A DNA stretch of 64,000 nt from Paraconiothyrium sp. Pb-2020 (lineage: Eukaryota > Ascomycota > Dothideomycetes > Pleosporales > Didymosphaeriaceae), in the NCBI GenBank assembly GCA_022419385.1, contig JAJUBI010000001.1, forward strand, positions 6,386,001 to 6,450,000. Reading direction: 5' to 3'. The notes below the pieces were generated by a model that was not told where the DNA came from, searched no databases, and worked only from the letters and a program-made list of their open reading frames with translations. Made by a program: the position numbers and the translations under genes. This document shows positions 1 through 12,382 of the stretch, one piece after another; within the stretch, counting starts at the first letter, position 1, and the number at the start of each line of letters is the position of its first letter.

Positions 1-606
1 CTATCGCTAGCTCCGGAAACCCGCATGGAAGCCAGAGAGACGCTCACGTTTGATCTTTCATCCTTTCCCCATTGTCTTGCCGTTTCCTACAGCGACCCAC
101 TTCGGCCCAATAATAGCTGCCGTCAGCATGCGCGTCCGGTTGTGCCTCCGGACGTTCTGCACGAGGTGTTAACTTGTTTCGGACCCATGAAACAGGCCTG
201 CACACGAGATTTTGTAGGGCAACCAGTTCGCGGATTGGCTAGCTCCAGTCCTGGGGCGTGTACCTTGTAAGATGGACTTGGCTCAGATAGGCGCAAGAAA
301 TTCCGAGCAGGATCTTGTCCGGTGGATCAGCCAGTAGCCTACTGCGCCGCCATGAGGGCATTATACAAACGGCCTCCCCTCCCAGGCTGGATGTGATTTC
401 ACAGGCTTTTTGCATTGCACTTGGGTGTGTTGCGTTCTCTCTTTTTTCATTCAGTCACTCTTTCGTTCTAGAGCCCCATCCCGGAAGGGTAGCTCTACGT
501 TCATTCGCTCTTTACGGTACTCTCTGCGAGGTACCCAATTCACAGTCTTTTCTACAACTCATCATTCATCATTCATTAACATAGACGTCTGAAAACAAAA
601 TTCATC
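1..606. other. Left-edge region without a recognisable gene
   Basis: Short open frames occur on the plus strand here but none has a family signature, signal peptide or splice-consistent extension. The last 150 bases are pyrimidine-rich and run straight up to the ATG at 607, so this is probably the promoter and 5' leader of the following wall-protein gene. Nothing else is seen. Confidence 0.5.
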
Positions 607-3600
607 ATGGTCTTCAGTGTTTACAAAGCAGCGACGGCGCTGTTGTTGGCCGGATCGCTGGGTGTGGAGGCGGGGAGTGTTGCGGCACGTGCTCCTACTG
701 GCAATGAGAGGGTGCTGCGTGCGGGAACAAAGAGGTCCGCCCTCAAGCGATCAATGAGAATCGAGCCGACGTTCGAGCATGAACTTTCATATGTTGAGGG
801 TACGTTAGTCCTACCAAAGGTCGAATACATCAGCTAACAACTCATCAGAGCCCACAAGATACAACGGTCACTCCATCTTCGCTTCGCAGTTGAAGGTTGC
901 TTCCAAGAAGCCGATCCTCAACTTGGAGGACATTGAAAACCACCTCGAGGATGTTCAGTGCGTCGACGGAAAGATCACCCTCAAGTTCGCTGATACTACT
1001 TCGGCTATTGATGCTCGGTTGGCGTGCCACGGCCCTGAAGGTGGTATCATCGTCACTTCCCACGTTGGCTGCAACACGGAGGGCGAGCGATCAGTCTACA
1101 CGTAAGTCAGCACATATATTGAAAAGTCTTTTGGCTGACATAGGTAGCGTTCACGGTGCTAACGCATCTGGTGACGGATCGACTCTCGAGCTCGATGTTG
1201 CAGAGTCCCTATTTGAGCATGCTTTCGACCGCATCGAGGTCGGCTTTGGTCACACTGCGGAACACCATTCCGTCCGCGAGCACACTGATCTCAAGATCCG
1301 CAAGCGTCTAGTGTCAGAAATCGAGCGACTAGAGGGCCTGGCTGCCACCGCTGAATTGGCTGCTTCGGACGTCGAAACCGCCGAGGGCATGGCAAAGGGC
1401 GCGAAGAACGCTACCGCGGTCTTGGACGAGGTCCCTGAGGATTCGGACCCCAATGTCCACGATGTCAAGTTCGACCTTAACTGGGAAGTCACCAACAAGA
1501 CCTTCAGGCCCGACGAGTTCCTTGCGGGTCTTCCTGTTGGTTTCACTCTTACCAACATTGCGAACTTGCCCCTCGAGCTCACTTGCAAGAAGTGCCTGAC
1601 CAGGGGAGAGATCATCCTCTCGCAGGGTAACATCCAGATCGAAACTGCAGCACTTAAGGCTATTCCTGATGAGATCAAAAAGATTCCCGGCATGGTTGCC
1701 AGCGCTGTTCCTAGCCTGATCAACGAGATCCCCCAGAAGATGGACGAGGCCGGCGAGAAGCTAGAGAGCAAGGTCGACCAGGGTGTTGACAAAGCTACCA
1801 GCCTGCTCGACCAGGGTGTCGACAAAGCCACCAGCCTCGTCAATGCAGTTCCTTCAAAGGTTGAAAGCGTTGCGTCCAGCGCTGTTGCTGTCATTACCAG
1901 CGCTGCTGGGGCCGCTCAATCCGCAGCTGAGAGCATCATCCAGGAGATTCCCATCCCTACCAAGCTTCCCGACCTGAACCCCTTCGACCGTCGCACCAAG
2001 ATGGCCAAGCGCGGTGTCGACTTCGACCTGGGCAAGGTTGTCACTGGTGGTTTCGTCGAGCTCAAGGCCAACGGCTTGGAAGCCTACTTCGAGTTGGGCG
2101 CTAAGCCCAAGAGCACTGGTTATTTCACCTTCCGCATTTTCGAGCTTCCCATTCTTGGTTTCGTCATCCCCGGTGTCGGTCGTGCTGGTGCTGTCTTCGA
2201 GGCCCTCCTCGAGGCCGACTATGAATTTGACGGTGGTTTCGAGATGAGCTATGGTATGAACCTTGAGGTACGTAGTCATCATTCCTGTGTGGATTCCCAA
2301 AGCTAACGAGAGTAGGTCCCAAGCAACTCCACCATGCGCATCGACCTTGGCGACATGTCCAAGACTGGTGTCAACGGCTTCCAAGACTCAACTCTTACTC
2401 CTCTGCCCTTTAACTTCAAGCAGAAGCAGCTTGACGGATTCGTCTCCGTTGCCATGGTTCCTTCCATTCCCATTGGTTTCAAGTTCCCGTCTGTCCTTGA
2501 CGTCGGTGTTGAGGCTGAGATGGACCTTCCTCGCCTTGACGCGCTTGTTTCTACCATTGACGATGCCGACACTCAGTGCAACGACCTTAGCTACGACGAG
2601 GAAGATACTGAGGATGGCGAGACTGACGAGGAGACTGGTGACGAGACCGAGGCCGGTGATGAGACCGAGACTGGCGACGAAACCTCCACTGGCGACGAGA
2701 CCGAGACCGGTGACGAGACTGAGACTGGCGATGAAACCTCCACCGGCGACGAGACCGAGACTGGTGACGAAACCTCCACTGGTGATGAGACCGAGACTGG
2801 TGACGAACGAGACCGACGGACACCGACGAGAGACCACCGACGGAGACCACCGACGATGATGAGACCACGGACGATAGCGAGACTTCTGCTGCCTCCGACG
2901 CTGAGGCCAAGGCTCAAGACAAGAAGGATGGCTTCACGGCGGGCAAGCGATCTGTTGCAAAGCGCAGTGTCAAGGCCATCCGTCGCGCTTCCAAGGATCG
3001 TCGCGCCCCTGCTTCTCTGCAGGCTCAGCGCGCTCGCAATCTCAAGCGCGCGAACGAAGCGCCTTTCCCTCTCACCAACGGCACCAACAGCACTCAGCCC
3101 GACAAGCTGTCGCTCGTCTACATTGAGTGGAACGTGTCCATGGCTGTCGAACTCGGCTTCAACTTCGTACTCCCTGCTATGCCCATGGTCATCCCCGGTG
3201 TCGATACCAACGAGCTCAACCCCTTCAAGCCTATCCGCAAGCACAAGACCGTCTTCACCACTGTCAAGACCATGCCCACTCTCTGCCTTGCTCCCGAGAA
3301 GGGTTTCCGTCCTGCTACCGATGTCTACACTGACCCTGTTGAGACTGATGTCGGCACTATCGGTACTGGTGTCGGCACCGGCGTCGGCACGATCGGCACT
3401 GGTGTCATGGCTACTGGCACTGGCACACCCAAGTTCACTGATGTTCCCGAGAGCAATGTCACCGACTTCAAGCTGAAGAGGCGTCAGTACGGATATGGTG
3501 TTGCCATTCCTCCTTACACTGAAGCTACCCCTACTCCTACCCCCGAGCCAACTCCTACGCCCGCCCCTTCTACCTCCACTCCTTGCGAGTCCAGCGCCAC

Positions 3601-4081
3601 ACCTCCCCCTGTCGTTGAGTCCAGCAGCTCGTCGGTCGTTGAGTCGAGCAGCGAGGTTCCCCCGCCGCCAGAGTCAACACCAGAATCCACCTCCACGCCC
3701 TGCACCACCAGCACAGACGTCCCGCCGCCGCCCCCGCAGACAACTGAGGTCGTCGAGTCTAGCAGCTCTGTTCCGCCTCCACCAGAGACCACACCCGCCG
3801 AGTCGAGCAGTGTCCCGCCACCACCACCTGCAGGCAACACCACCACACCTTGCACGACCGAGACCCCCCCTCCGGCACCGCCAACGAACACGCCCTGCAC
3901 CACCGGCACGACCATCGTGGTGACTCTCCCCTACAACACCACGACACCCGCCTACGAGCCCACTGGCACCGCTTCGCCGCCAGTGCCGTCCAAACCTTCT
4001 GAGTTCACCGGCGCAGCCTCCGCCATGCTGCCGACCGTGAGCGCAGTCTTCTTTGCTTTCCTTGCCATGTTGATGTTGTAA
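607..4081 (+). CDS. Secreted GPI-anchored-type wall protein with acidic Thr/Glu repeat (frame break in repeat)
   Basis: Exons read as 607-799, 849-1101, 1148-2267 and 2316-4081, giving about 1,110 residues. Introns begin GTACGT, GTAAGT and GTACGT, and phases match. Seen: an N-terminal signal peptide (MVFSVYKAATALLLAGSLGV); a middle region with two DQGVDKATSL copies; a six-residue GDET-type repeat at about 2630-2810; a dibasic-rich stretch; a Ser/Thr/Pro-rich tail; and a hydrophobic C-terminus preceded by small residues, typical of a GPI signal. It should be secreted and linked to plasma membrane or cell wall. The layout resembles large fungal secreted proteins with uncharacterised DUF7029/DUF7223-like domains, but that match is only from memory. 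Odd: the frame upstream of about 2804 does not continue into the downstream frame (open after 2803, ending 4081); one extra base at about 2804-2810 would join them. No good splice pair explains it. Confidence 0.75.
2630..2812 (+). repeat. In-gene tandem repeat encoding GDETET/GDETST units
   Basis: The DNA repeats an 18-base unit (gac-gag-acc-gag-act-ggt and variants with tcc-act), encoding alternating GDETET and GDETST hexads. About ten units are visible, with silent changes between GAG/GAA and GAC/GAT. The array ends exactly where the reading frame breaks, so slippage in copy number or a small indel at its edge is likely. Confidence 0.85.
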
Positions 4082-5012
4082 GCTTGACGCTGATGAATTG
4101 TAAATCGGGGATGAGGCTTGGAGAATATGTACGGGGGATTTGTTATACCCTTTTTCGCTTCGTTAGACTTTAGGGTTTAGGGATGGAGACATTTGTTTGT
4201 GAGATGTCATGTTATAGAGGAATTATTATATCAATGCATAGCTGTGGCGTTTGTCCTTTTGTTTAGAGTTGTTTGATGAGGAGATGTGATGGGGTTGCTG
4301 TGTTGATGTGGGTGAAGAAGATTTTCTAGAGAGATTGAGATGGCGAGATTGACTGCCTTGTGTGCTCTCCTGATAGACTCGTTGTCAGATCGCTTCTCGC
4401 GCTCATGCATGGTCCATGTTCTTGACATGAAGATAGTGCTTATACGCAATGACCGGACTCCGGCAACCAATGCATACTTAGTTTTGTTCATGCGCCTTGT
4501 GTCTAAAGCATAAAGCAGATAGAAAGGCTAACAAAAAACATGGTCTGGGCTTAAAATCGCTACTAAACAATCCAATGTTTAGACATTGTCAAACCGCGAC
4601 TGCGCTTCTGAAAGCACCAAATTGACCTTCCCGACACTCTTTCTAATGCCTCCCATTCAGAAAGCTCTTGAGTTTTCCTGTCTTCTCTAGGGTGTTTGCG
4701 GAAAGCTTGAGTTCATGCACGAATATAGATGAGTCCTATGAGGCAGACAAAGGGTGAATGCTGGAGGACTCAGCCATCAAAACATGAATACGATGTAATG
4801 ACTCTATTTGTTCGTTCGAATTTTGGTTTTATTTTTTGGCTTTAGAAGGAAGATATCTGAAGTCATAGCAAGCTACACACACTGTCTATTCATGTCAAGA
4901 AGCAACAGCCAGCTGTCGCATTCCTTCTGGCAAAGCTCACCGCAGCGAGTCTCCAACGAAATTAAGTAGTGATAAAGTCTGGGTGTAGTCGTATAATCTT
5001 GAGTCGCGTCCT
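4082..5012. other. Convergent 3' intergenic region
   Basis: Lies between the stop of the plus-strand wall protein and the stop of the minus-strand rhodopsin-like gene. It is AT-richer than the flanking genes, with T-rich runs near 4140-4210 and 4800-4850. No gene or conserved RNA is recognised. Confidence 0.5.
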
Positions 5013-6462
5013 TTAAAATGACTTTCCGCTCTTCTGGCTACTAGCGTCCTCCGTCGTAACACTGACGTGCGTCTGCACCACGATATCCTTGCCGTTCAAC
5101 GACCGCTGCGTACCGCCGCTGGTCTGTAGAGGCTGCATCTTGATCTCCGCGCCAGACTTGACAATGTGTTCCTCGCTCTCGTTGTCGAACGTCATGTTCC
5201 TCGACGCATCGCGGCTCTGCGAACCCGTCGGTCGGCTGCGATTCGACGTGCTCGCACCGCCGCCACCAATAGTCACGAAACCACTTCCATGCGCATTGTA
5301 TTTGTAGGCTTTGCGGTTGCTGCTCGAGTTCATGGTGCTTGGGAGCCAGGGTTTGAGCCAGATCTTGAGGAGGGGGAAAACCATGGGGAGGTTCGTAGTG
5401 ATGACGGCGATGAAGGTTTCTCGAGTGCCCCATGCGGCTGCTAACTGACCGCCGTGCTCGGGATCCTACGCGAGGGTTAATCTGAGGCTGTAACCGATGC
5501 GATGGGTCGGCAATCGCAGACAAGGGTCGGAGAGATGGGGCCGAACTTACGACTAGAACGTAAACGCTTTTCAGGATCGCACAAACGACGATGAGGATGC
5601 CGCCGCTGAGCACGAGGGTTGCAGCAAGCTTCTTGTATGTCTTTAGGCTCGACTGCCACAGCATCGGTAGAGGTATCACGAAAAGATATATGTCGGTCGA
5701 AACGTTCCCTACGAACATGACCCAGAGGATCGGCTTCGAGACGGCTGCTTGGCATGTATTTCCCGGATCAGGATTGATCTGCCAGTAGTGGTTGAACGGA
5801 CGGCATGAGAGGTAGATCGTGAAGATCAGCGTGATGAATGTCGTCGCAATGAGGCCGATTGCAATGTAGATGCGTATGCGATAGGTTTTTAGACCCTCCT
5901 GAAGAGAACTCGTCAACGGGTGCCAGTTGTGAAGACGTACACGAACGTACATGTAGACGTAGGTAGAAAAACGCAACACAGAATTTCAGCGTCCAAAGCA
6001 GACATGATGCTGAGGTCCAGCCTGCGACCTGGATTTTGGCACCGATGAGTCTAGCACTATTGTTAGCTAATTTACCTTCTGCATCTGCGCTTCGATGCGT
6101 GGCACAGAATCATGAAGTATAACGTACCTGAGCGTGTATTCCGGATCACCAGGCGAAAGTGCGGCCCGTTGCTCGGGGGTCATCCCACTGTTGTCCAGGC
6201 CATGCGCCGCAAGTCCTACGTTGTATCCTAGAGCGCATTGCACGGAATAGAAGATCTGTATAAGAACATGTCAGCTTATGGTCATCTGATGGATACTGTG
6301 CCACTCCATAGGGATACGAACCACCGCAAGCCAGATTAGGTAGTCGTCTGGACGTAGGTCACGAACACCCACGGCTACAATTCGAGCATAAGTTCGTAAG
6401 ATCGTAAAAGAGACGCCTATAGCGTACAGCGTCCATAGCTCTACTACTTGGCTGTTTGGCAT
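5013..6462 (-). CDS. Fungal rhodopsin-family / Pth11-like seven-helix membrane protein
   Basis: Minus-strand exons 6322-6462, 6128-6255, 5951-6056, 5551-5898 and 5013-5465 join in phase to 391 residues. Seen: helix 1 VVELWTLYAIGVSF, then the family block LRPDDYLIWLAV; RLIGAKIQVAGWTS in exon 3; EGLKTYRIRIY followed by a hydrophobic helix; the WVMFVGNVSTDIYLFVIPLPM helix; a DPEHGGQLAAAWGTRETF loop; and a final helix with NLPMVFPLLKIWLKPW before a Ser-rich cytoplasmic tail. These are hallmarks of the fungal integral-membrane 'rhodopsin domain' family, which includes Pth11-like receptors; ligand and function are unknown. The chosen start is the ATG at 6462, just before helix 1. The frame is open upstream to about 6520 but without another ATG, so an additional 5' exon cannot be excluded. 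Confidence 0.8.
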
Positions 6463-7903
6463 TGCGATCGTCGGATTTTCAGGTACCCAGGAGTTGTTGA
6501 TCTGGAGGAGGATCACTTGTGGGCCATGGGACTGCGGTCAACAGGGTGACACAATGTTCATATGGTTAGGCACAAGCATGCACTGCCAGGTTCAGGAGCT
6601 GCATAGAATACCCACTCACTGGCATAGATCACACCGGTATAGCCGGGACATCGTGGTGATTTGACGGTGCACACAGCTGCATCCAGAGAGCGGGACCCGT
6701 GCATCCTCGGTTGATTAACAAAGTGAACCTAAGCGAGTGTGATGCGTGCGTCAGGTTCTGAATGTATGCCGATCTCCGTGTTCGTTGCAGGCATATTGGG
6801 ACCGAGCTGCCGATCTGATACAAGAGTTTCCCTGCAAGGAACGTTCGACCGCTCGAGACTATCGTCAACGCGGCAACGATCCGAAATGAGTTTGCTCCGC
6901 AGCCGTCTTCTAGCGTAGCGACAGCGACACTTTGCTAGGGCGTTAGTCTACACTAGTGGATCTTTAGTAGACATCTAGCCTGAGTCCTTCGCGAATGGCT
7001 TCGCCGGACGGTTTGATGAGACACGGCCCGCAGCGAGCCTAGCCATCCGCGATGGGGTACCGTTGTACCTTCGTACGAGGGTATTCCGATCAGCGAACTA
7101 CACTTGTCTCTAAAGCTTGTTGCCTGCTTGAAGTGTTTGTCGATTCGCGTGATAGACGTTTACCAAGGCCAGATCCTTCCGATTCGCAGCTCGCGACAAA
7201 AATCTCCGACCTCACATGCATACACGCAATATGCACGTGTAAAAGGGATAATGGGGTACCGTGTTGTCGGGACTAAGTTACGTGGAGCGGAAGAAGTGAC
7301 CAATAGGAAAATACCGCGATGTTGTAGCCCTAGACGCCACAACGCAGAACAGTGACATGCAATTCCCCGCGGACGAAATAGTAGCAGCCATCTCACGCAA
7401 TCATATCGCTCGCTAGACCTGCTGGTGGGTGCAATGTGACTTCGCTCGCGTTATTTTCTTCAAAGACCCAAACGCTTGGCAACCTTTAGAAACCCAAATA
7501 CAAATCAGGCATTCCGCCGAGGAGTGCACACACTATTTCAGACGGCGTTCCTTCGTGCGTATTGCCATCTTCCGCTTTCGATCGCCAAGCCGATTTTTTT
7601 TGTTCTCTCGGAGAGCCAGAAGCTGTCCAGAATGGCAACGCCCCCGCGGGCAACTACTCGACCACTACCTCGGTTCTGTATACCTAGGAAAGCATGGTGC
7701 ACGCCACCCTAGTCGACTTACTCGCCTCTGAGGCTCGTGTTCAAGGACCCTTGATTTCCAATTAACACTGCCGCCTTCCTTTCCGAGGGGGCCATTTCCC
7801 ACGTGCGGAAGTTCCCTTATCTTCCAGGCACCCGGTGCTAAACCTTCCAACCGTCACAGGAAGCACTCAATCTTCTCCTGCGTTGTTGATCCGTATTCGC
7901 ACA
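6463..7903. other. Divergent intergenic region (about 1.4 kb)
   Basis: Separates the minus-strand rhodopsin-like gene from the plus-strand FAD oxidoreductase and should hold both promoters. The open frames here are short and lack family signatures. No clear TATA box or repeat was picked out. Confidence 0.5.
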
Positions 7904-9646
7904 ATGTTTGCTCGCTTCCTGACGCCATTGGCGGCCGTACTGTCGGTCATTCCTCTCGTTTCTTGCGGTCCTACTTCGGGTGACCTACTCCCAAGAACAC
8001 CTGCCTCAGGCATTGATGTCCAGTCATTTGCGAAGTATCTTAGCAAGAACGCCCAAATCTACCTTCCGGATGCCACCCAATTTAAAACTTACACGGTCCG
8101 ATGGTCAAACCTTGAGGCACCGACTGTAAACGTGGTGGTGCTTCCCGGGACTGAGGCGGACGTTTCACAGATCGTATGTCCCCCGCATCCTCTTACTCCT
8201 CATGTCGCACAAGCACCTATTTGCGTCTGGGAGGCTTGGGCTGCTTGCCTAACCATTTTTCTCCTTCCATCTCGATACAATACACGTCTACCATAGGGGA
8301 CTCAGACTGACACTGCTCGCTCCAGGTCAAATTTGCCTACAAGAATGACATTCCTATTCTTGCTTACAATGGGCACCATGGCAGTCTCACTACGCTGGGA
8401 AAGATGGACTATGGCATTGCCATCAACCTAGTTCAACTCAATTCCCTGAAGATCGCCAAGGATGGAAAGACTGTGACCGTTGGTGGTGGTATCAACTCCC
8501 ACAATCTCACTGAGACTCTTTGGGCAGCTGGAAAGCAAGCTGTTACGGGAACATGTGAATGTGTCAGCTACTTGGGTCCTGCCCTTGGTGGCGGACACGG
8601 ATGGCTTCAGGGCCACCACGGCCTCATCTCGGACCAGTTCGTCTCCTTGAACGTCGTCCTTGCCACCGGTGAGGTCAAGACGATCAATTCGAGCTCTGAT
8701 CTCTTCTGGGGACTTAAAGGCGCGGGCCACAACTTTGGCATTGTCACGTCGGTGACCAGCAAGATCTTCGATATTGAGCACTCCAACTGGGCGATCGAGA
8801 CCATCGTCTTCGGCGGTGACAAGGTCGAAGCCGTCTACGAGGCCGCCAATGAATACCTGATCAAGAACGGCACCCAGAGCGCCGATATTCACCAATGGTC
8901 GTACTGGATGAACGATGCCACCCTCGATGCTGAGAAGGTAAGACAACTCTTGAATGCTGAGCCTCCACTAAATTTCCCTCTGACCATTTACTAACGTTCT
9001 CCCCTAGCCCGTCATCTACGTCTACACCATGCAAGAAGGCGTCGACACCGTCGACCCCGTCTACACCGCGCCCTTCAAGGCCCTCGGCCCCCTAAAGGTC
9101 ACGCCTCAGTCCGGCACCTACCGCGACCTCGGCGCCTGGACCAACATCGCCCTCGACTCTCCTCCCTGCCAGGACTTCGGCTTCAACAACCCGCGCTTCC
9201 CCATCTACGTCAAGACCTACAACACCACCGCCCAGCGTCTCGCCTTCGACCTGTACGCCTCCAAGATCTCCGGCGCCACCAACCCCTACACAAACTCCAT
9301 CTTCATGTTCGAAGACTACGCCACCGGCGGCGTCCGCGCGATCGACGACCGCTCCAGCGCGTTCGCCTTCCGCTCCGACCGCGTGCTCGCCGCGCCGCTC
9401 ATCATCTACAACTCCACCGGCGCCGCCGAGGACGCGAGCGTCGCGCAGTTGGGTAACCAGCTAAGGGAGATCATCCACCAGGGCACGCAGCAGGCGGAGC
9501 TGCACACGTATGTCAACTACGCGTATGGCACTGAGACGACGCAGGAGTGGTACGGGTACGACGCGTGGAGGCAGGAGAGGCTGAAGGCGCTGAAGACGAA
9601 GTATGATCCCAAGGGCAAGTTTAGCTTTTATGCGCCTATCTTGTGA
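7904..9646 (+). CDS. Secreted FAD-linked oxidoreductase (BBE-like)
   Basis: Exons 7904-8173, 8326-8937 and 9008-9646 give 506 residues. Introns start GTATGT and GTAAGA and end CCAG and CTAG. Seen: signal peptide MFARFLTPLAAVLSVIPLVS; an FAD-binding PCMH fold with VNVVVLPGTEADVSQ, YNGHHGS near the flavin-anchoring His position, and GTCECVSYLGPALGGGHGWL, where family members often have a second covalent Cys; the SSSDLFWGLKGAGHNFGIVT block; and the C-terminal BBE segment ending YDPKGKFSFYAPIL. The family oxidises alcohols, sugars or amine-containing metabolites with covalent FAD and O2. The substrate cannot be read from sequence. It stands alone with no visible biosynthetic cluster around it. 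Exon 3 is GC-rich relative to exons 1 and 2. Confidence 0.88.
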
Positions 9647-10127
9647 GGATGGGACTATGGAAGGCGAGGGAGCTGTAGACGGCGACCTGAGCTGTAATGA
9701 ATGTAAATACATACGCTATAACGACGAGTTGTACGATTTCACATGTGTTTGTCGTTGAGGCAGACGCGAGTTACTATTTGTCATGGTGTTGTCTTGGTTT
9801 TACACATTAGCTCGATGGATGGGTTTCTCGTACTGCGCTCTCCACTTGACAGCGTGACGACAGCCCATCGACTGCATATCGGGCCGCACACATTACCTTA
9901 AACGACCCCTGTGCGGATCTCCCCCCTGCACGACGTAGACCTTCCTGTCACGTAGCGTTCCTCCACCTCCAATATATCCCCCGGAACACCTTCCGAAAAG
10001 CCCACGAAACGACTTTGAAACCCCAAATCCCAACAATATCTGAATCACTATATTGTCATCGTGGATGTGACAAGAAAGGGTATCCTGGATTAATTACGCT
10101 AGCTGTTAAAGAGGGGTTATCACGCCA
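9647..10127. other. Convergent intergenic region
   Basis: Between the FAD oxidoreductase stop and the true or apparent end of the minus-strand HET gene. It holds 3' flanks only, with AT-rich sequence around 10020-10120. No gene seen. Confidence 0.45.
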
Positions 10128-10244
10128 CTACACGAGGTACACCTGCTTCAATCCCTCCCCAGCGAAGGCGGAACCTTCGCCGTCCATGAGCCCATAGCAG
10201 AAGCAATCACCGACCATGCGGCGGCAGCCGTGTGGCTCGTTGCA
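10128..10244 (-). pseudogene. Out-of-frame HET C-terminal tail
   Basis: Read on the minus strand in the frame one base ahead of the main HET frame, this encodes CNEPHGCRRMVGDC then FCYGLMDGEG and ends LKQVYLV-stop at 10128. The pattern R-[LM]-V-G-[DE]-C-x(3)-G-[IL]-M-D-G-E is the usual extreme C-terminus of fungal HET proteins. The main frame instead runs into a stop at 10207. A run of five C (plus strand) at 10251-10255 lies at the switch point, and no splice pair with correct phase was found. So either a one-base indel in the assembly or a genuine truncating mutation is likely. Confidence 0.65.
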
Positions 10245-12382
10245 CACCCACCCCCACCGTCGTCCGTCGATCGATGAGGGTGGTCAGCGGCGAGCCGGTA
10301 CACTTCTTGATATTATGTTGACGCCCGAAGTGCGGAAGTTGCGCTGGAGTATGTGTAGCGCTGAGCAGGAACGGGACGTTGCTGTTTGACAGCACCCACA
10401 GTTCGTCGCCGAGCTGTGTCGTTCGCGGGCCGAAGCCGATGTATCCTTTGGACGTGATGAAGAAGCGGCGCGAGGTGGTGGCCGTCTTGAGCGCGTAGTG
10501 TACCGAGGAGATGCCGTCGTCGAGGTCGCGTTGGCTGAAGGTTGCAGTGCGGCTGAGGGTGTCTCGCGCGATGCAGCGGGACCACATGCGCCAGGCTCGG
10601 TAAGCTTCGAAGTCGTCGCTTGTTGCTCGTCGGTAGGAGGCTTTGTTGTTGTTCCTTCGCGGGTCGCCAAGGGCACTGGCGTTGCTTGTTTGGACGACGT
10701 CGCCTATCAACGTCCGCCAAAAGACTTCGTCGTAAGTGCAGCCAGTGGGATAGGAACCGCGGAGTTCTTGATGTCGCTGCGTTTCAAAGTTCCAGCTCCG
10801 GATTGCGGCGAGGGTCTCGCTTATCTGGGTGTGGCGACTGACTTCACCGACGGCGATTATGTAGTCGATGTAGGAGCCGGAAGCTTCTAGTATCGAGTGT
10901 TGCTGGTGGAGACGTACTGGGCTTGTGTGTCCACCACTGGCATTGTATAGCCCGAGGGAACCCACCCTATCAGTCTCAACGGGGAGGCAGGGTAAAGACC
11001 AGTCCATCACCCAGGAAGAGAGGTCCTCGACTCTTTTCCGATTCAGAACGGCATCCAAATCACCCGCAAGAACTGTGAGTGACTCCGCCCTCTGTACAAT
11101 GTTCGCTGCAGTCTGTACAAACGTGGTACTTACGTCCATCCGGTAGTCAGGAAGCATCGCTGGTCTGTTCTGCCAGTTGGTTACCAAGCCAAGTAACGCA
11201 AAGACCTTATCGCGTTTGTCGCTAGCTTCGAGAGGTCGGAACCTCCATAGCAGTGAAAGCAGATCGACATCGAGCCATGTCTGGTTGTGTTGCCGGGCAT
11301 TGTCAATTCGAAGGACAGTATTGCTGAATGTGGTCAACATGCTCTGACCTCGAAAGGCTCCGGACAGATCCAGACAGAAGGTTTGGCGATCTTGGGCAAA
11401 TCGGATTGCAGCCTCAGCGAACATCGTCCAAGGCGCAGAGAATTGGCCATAATGCACTGTAGCTTTTCGCGATAGCACGGTCTCTTGAATAACCCAGATG
11501 CGGGTCCACTGCTTCGTTGTTAGTATATGCACACTGTAGCTTGACTGAATTGAAGTGTGAACTGTTAATTTGAGAGCCACTCACCCAAGGCCTGCTCATG
11601 ATACGTTCAAGTCCAGCCCAGACTCTTGCTGCTCTCGAGCCTGGAATATGTACATCTCCAGAAAGCAAATCGTACATGCTTTGGTCTTGATCGTACCTGG
11701 CCCACAATCGGCTCTCGTCGCGTTTGAACATCTCAAACATTCTGCTCGAGGTGCCTTGTGCTAGACTTGAGACAAGACAAAACGCTCCAAAGACATCGTT
11801 AGGAACATCAGCGGAGCTAAGATCATCGTGTAGGCAGTCCTGCATGTACTGATCCAGAATGTAGTCGTCTGCAGCACCCCCGTGCCAGACAAGCCTTAAG
11901 GGGCCTCCTTGTTGTTGGTATAACTTGTTCGAAGTCGAACAGCAAGAATTGCGAAAGCGTCGTCCGTCTTCGTCTTTCGGGGTGGGCTCGCCCAGCCATA
12001 TCACGGTTTCGCGACTATGCCGATATATCTCTCCCATGAGCCCGACCTGGGATGTCCGCTCGGAAGTGTCTTCTTGATTGATGCATAGAGCGTCCACCCA
12101 GACATTTGCATTACGAAGTGGATGTCGCAGTCGACGTAGTATCGTGCATAGATTTTCAGAGACAGGGATCCGGATGCCGTTACACGTGATGAGGACGTGC
12201 TTGGTTGCGTTTATGTTCCCCCAGGTGTACGATATCGCGATGTAACGATCGCTAGCCTCAGCAATAGGACGCTCCACAAGCTCGCATTCAATATCTTCGC
12301 TGAATGCATTTGGGAGTAACCGGAGCAAGCGAATTGTTTGTGCCTTCGCGGGTAAGGGTGAGTAAATAGATGCCACGGCCAT
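10207..12382 (-). CDS. HET (heterokaryon incompatibility) domain protein
   Basis: Exons 11585-12382 and 10207-11508 give 699 residues as read. The intron starts GTGAGT and ends GCAG and restores the diagnostic RPWWTRIWVIQE. Seen in order: IRLLRLLP; YIAISYTWG; the NVWVDALCINQED core; GLMGEIYRHSRETVIWLGE; a roughly 140-residue insertion; RPWWTRIWVIQE; DKVFALLGL; and near the end SKGYIGFGP and GDELWVLSNSNVPFLL. HET proteins trigger cell death on fusion of unlike hyphae and act with polymorphic partners. The last roughly 50 residues (rich in Thr/Arg) look unlike the family, and the expected tail sits in another frame just downstream, so this copy may be frameshifted. Confidence 0.85.

Noticed and set aside
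5899..5979. An N-terminal extension of the rhodopsin-like protein through MLRFSTYVYMY
   Set aside because: This is intron sequence; splicing at GTACGT (5950) to TTCAG (5899) joins FYLRLH to EGLKTY as in the family.
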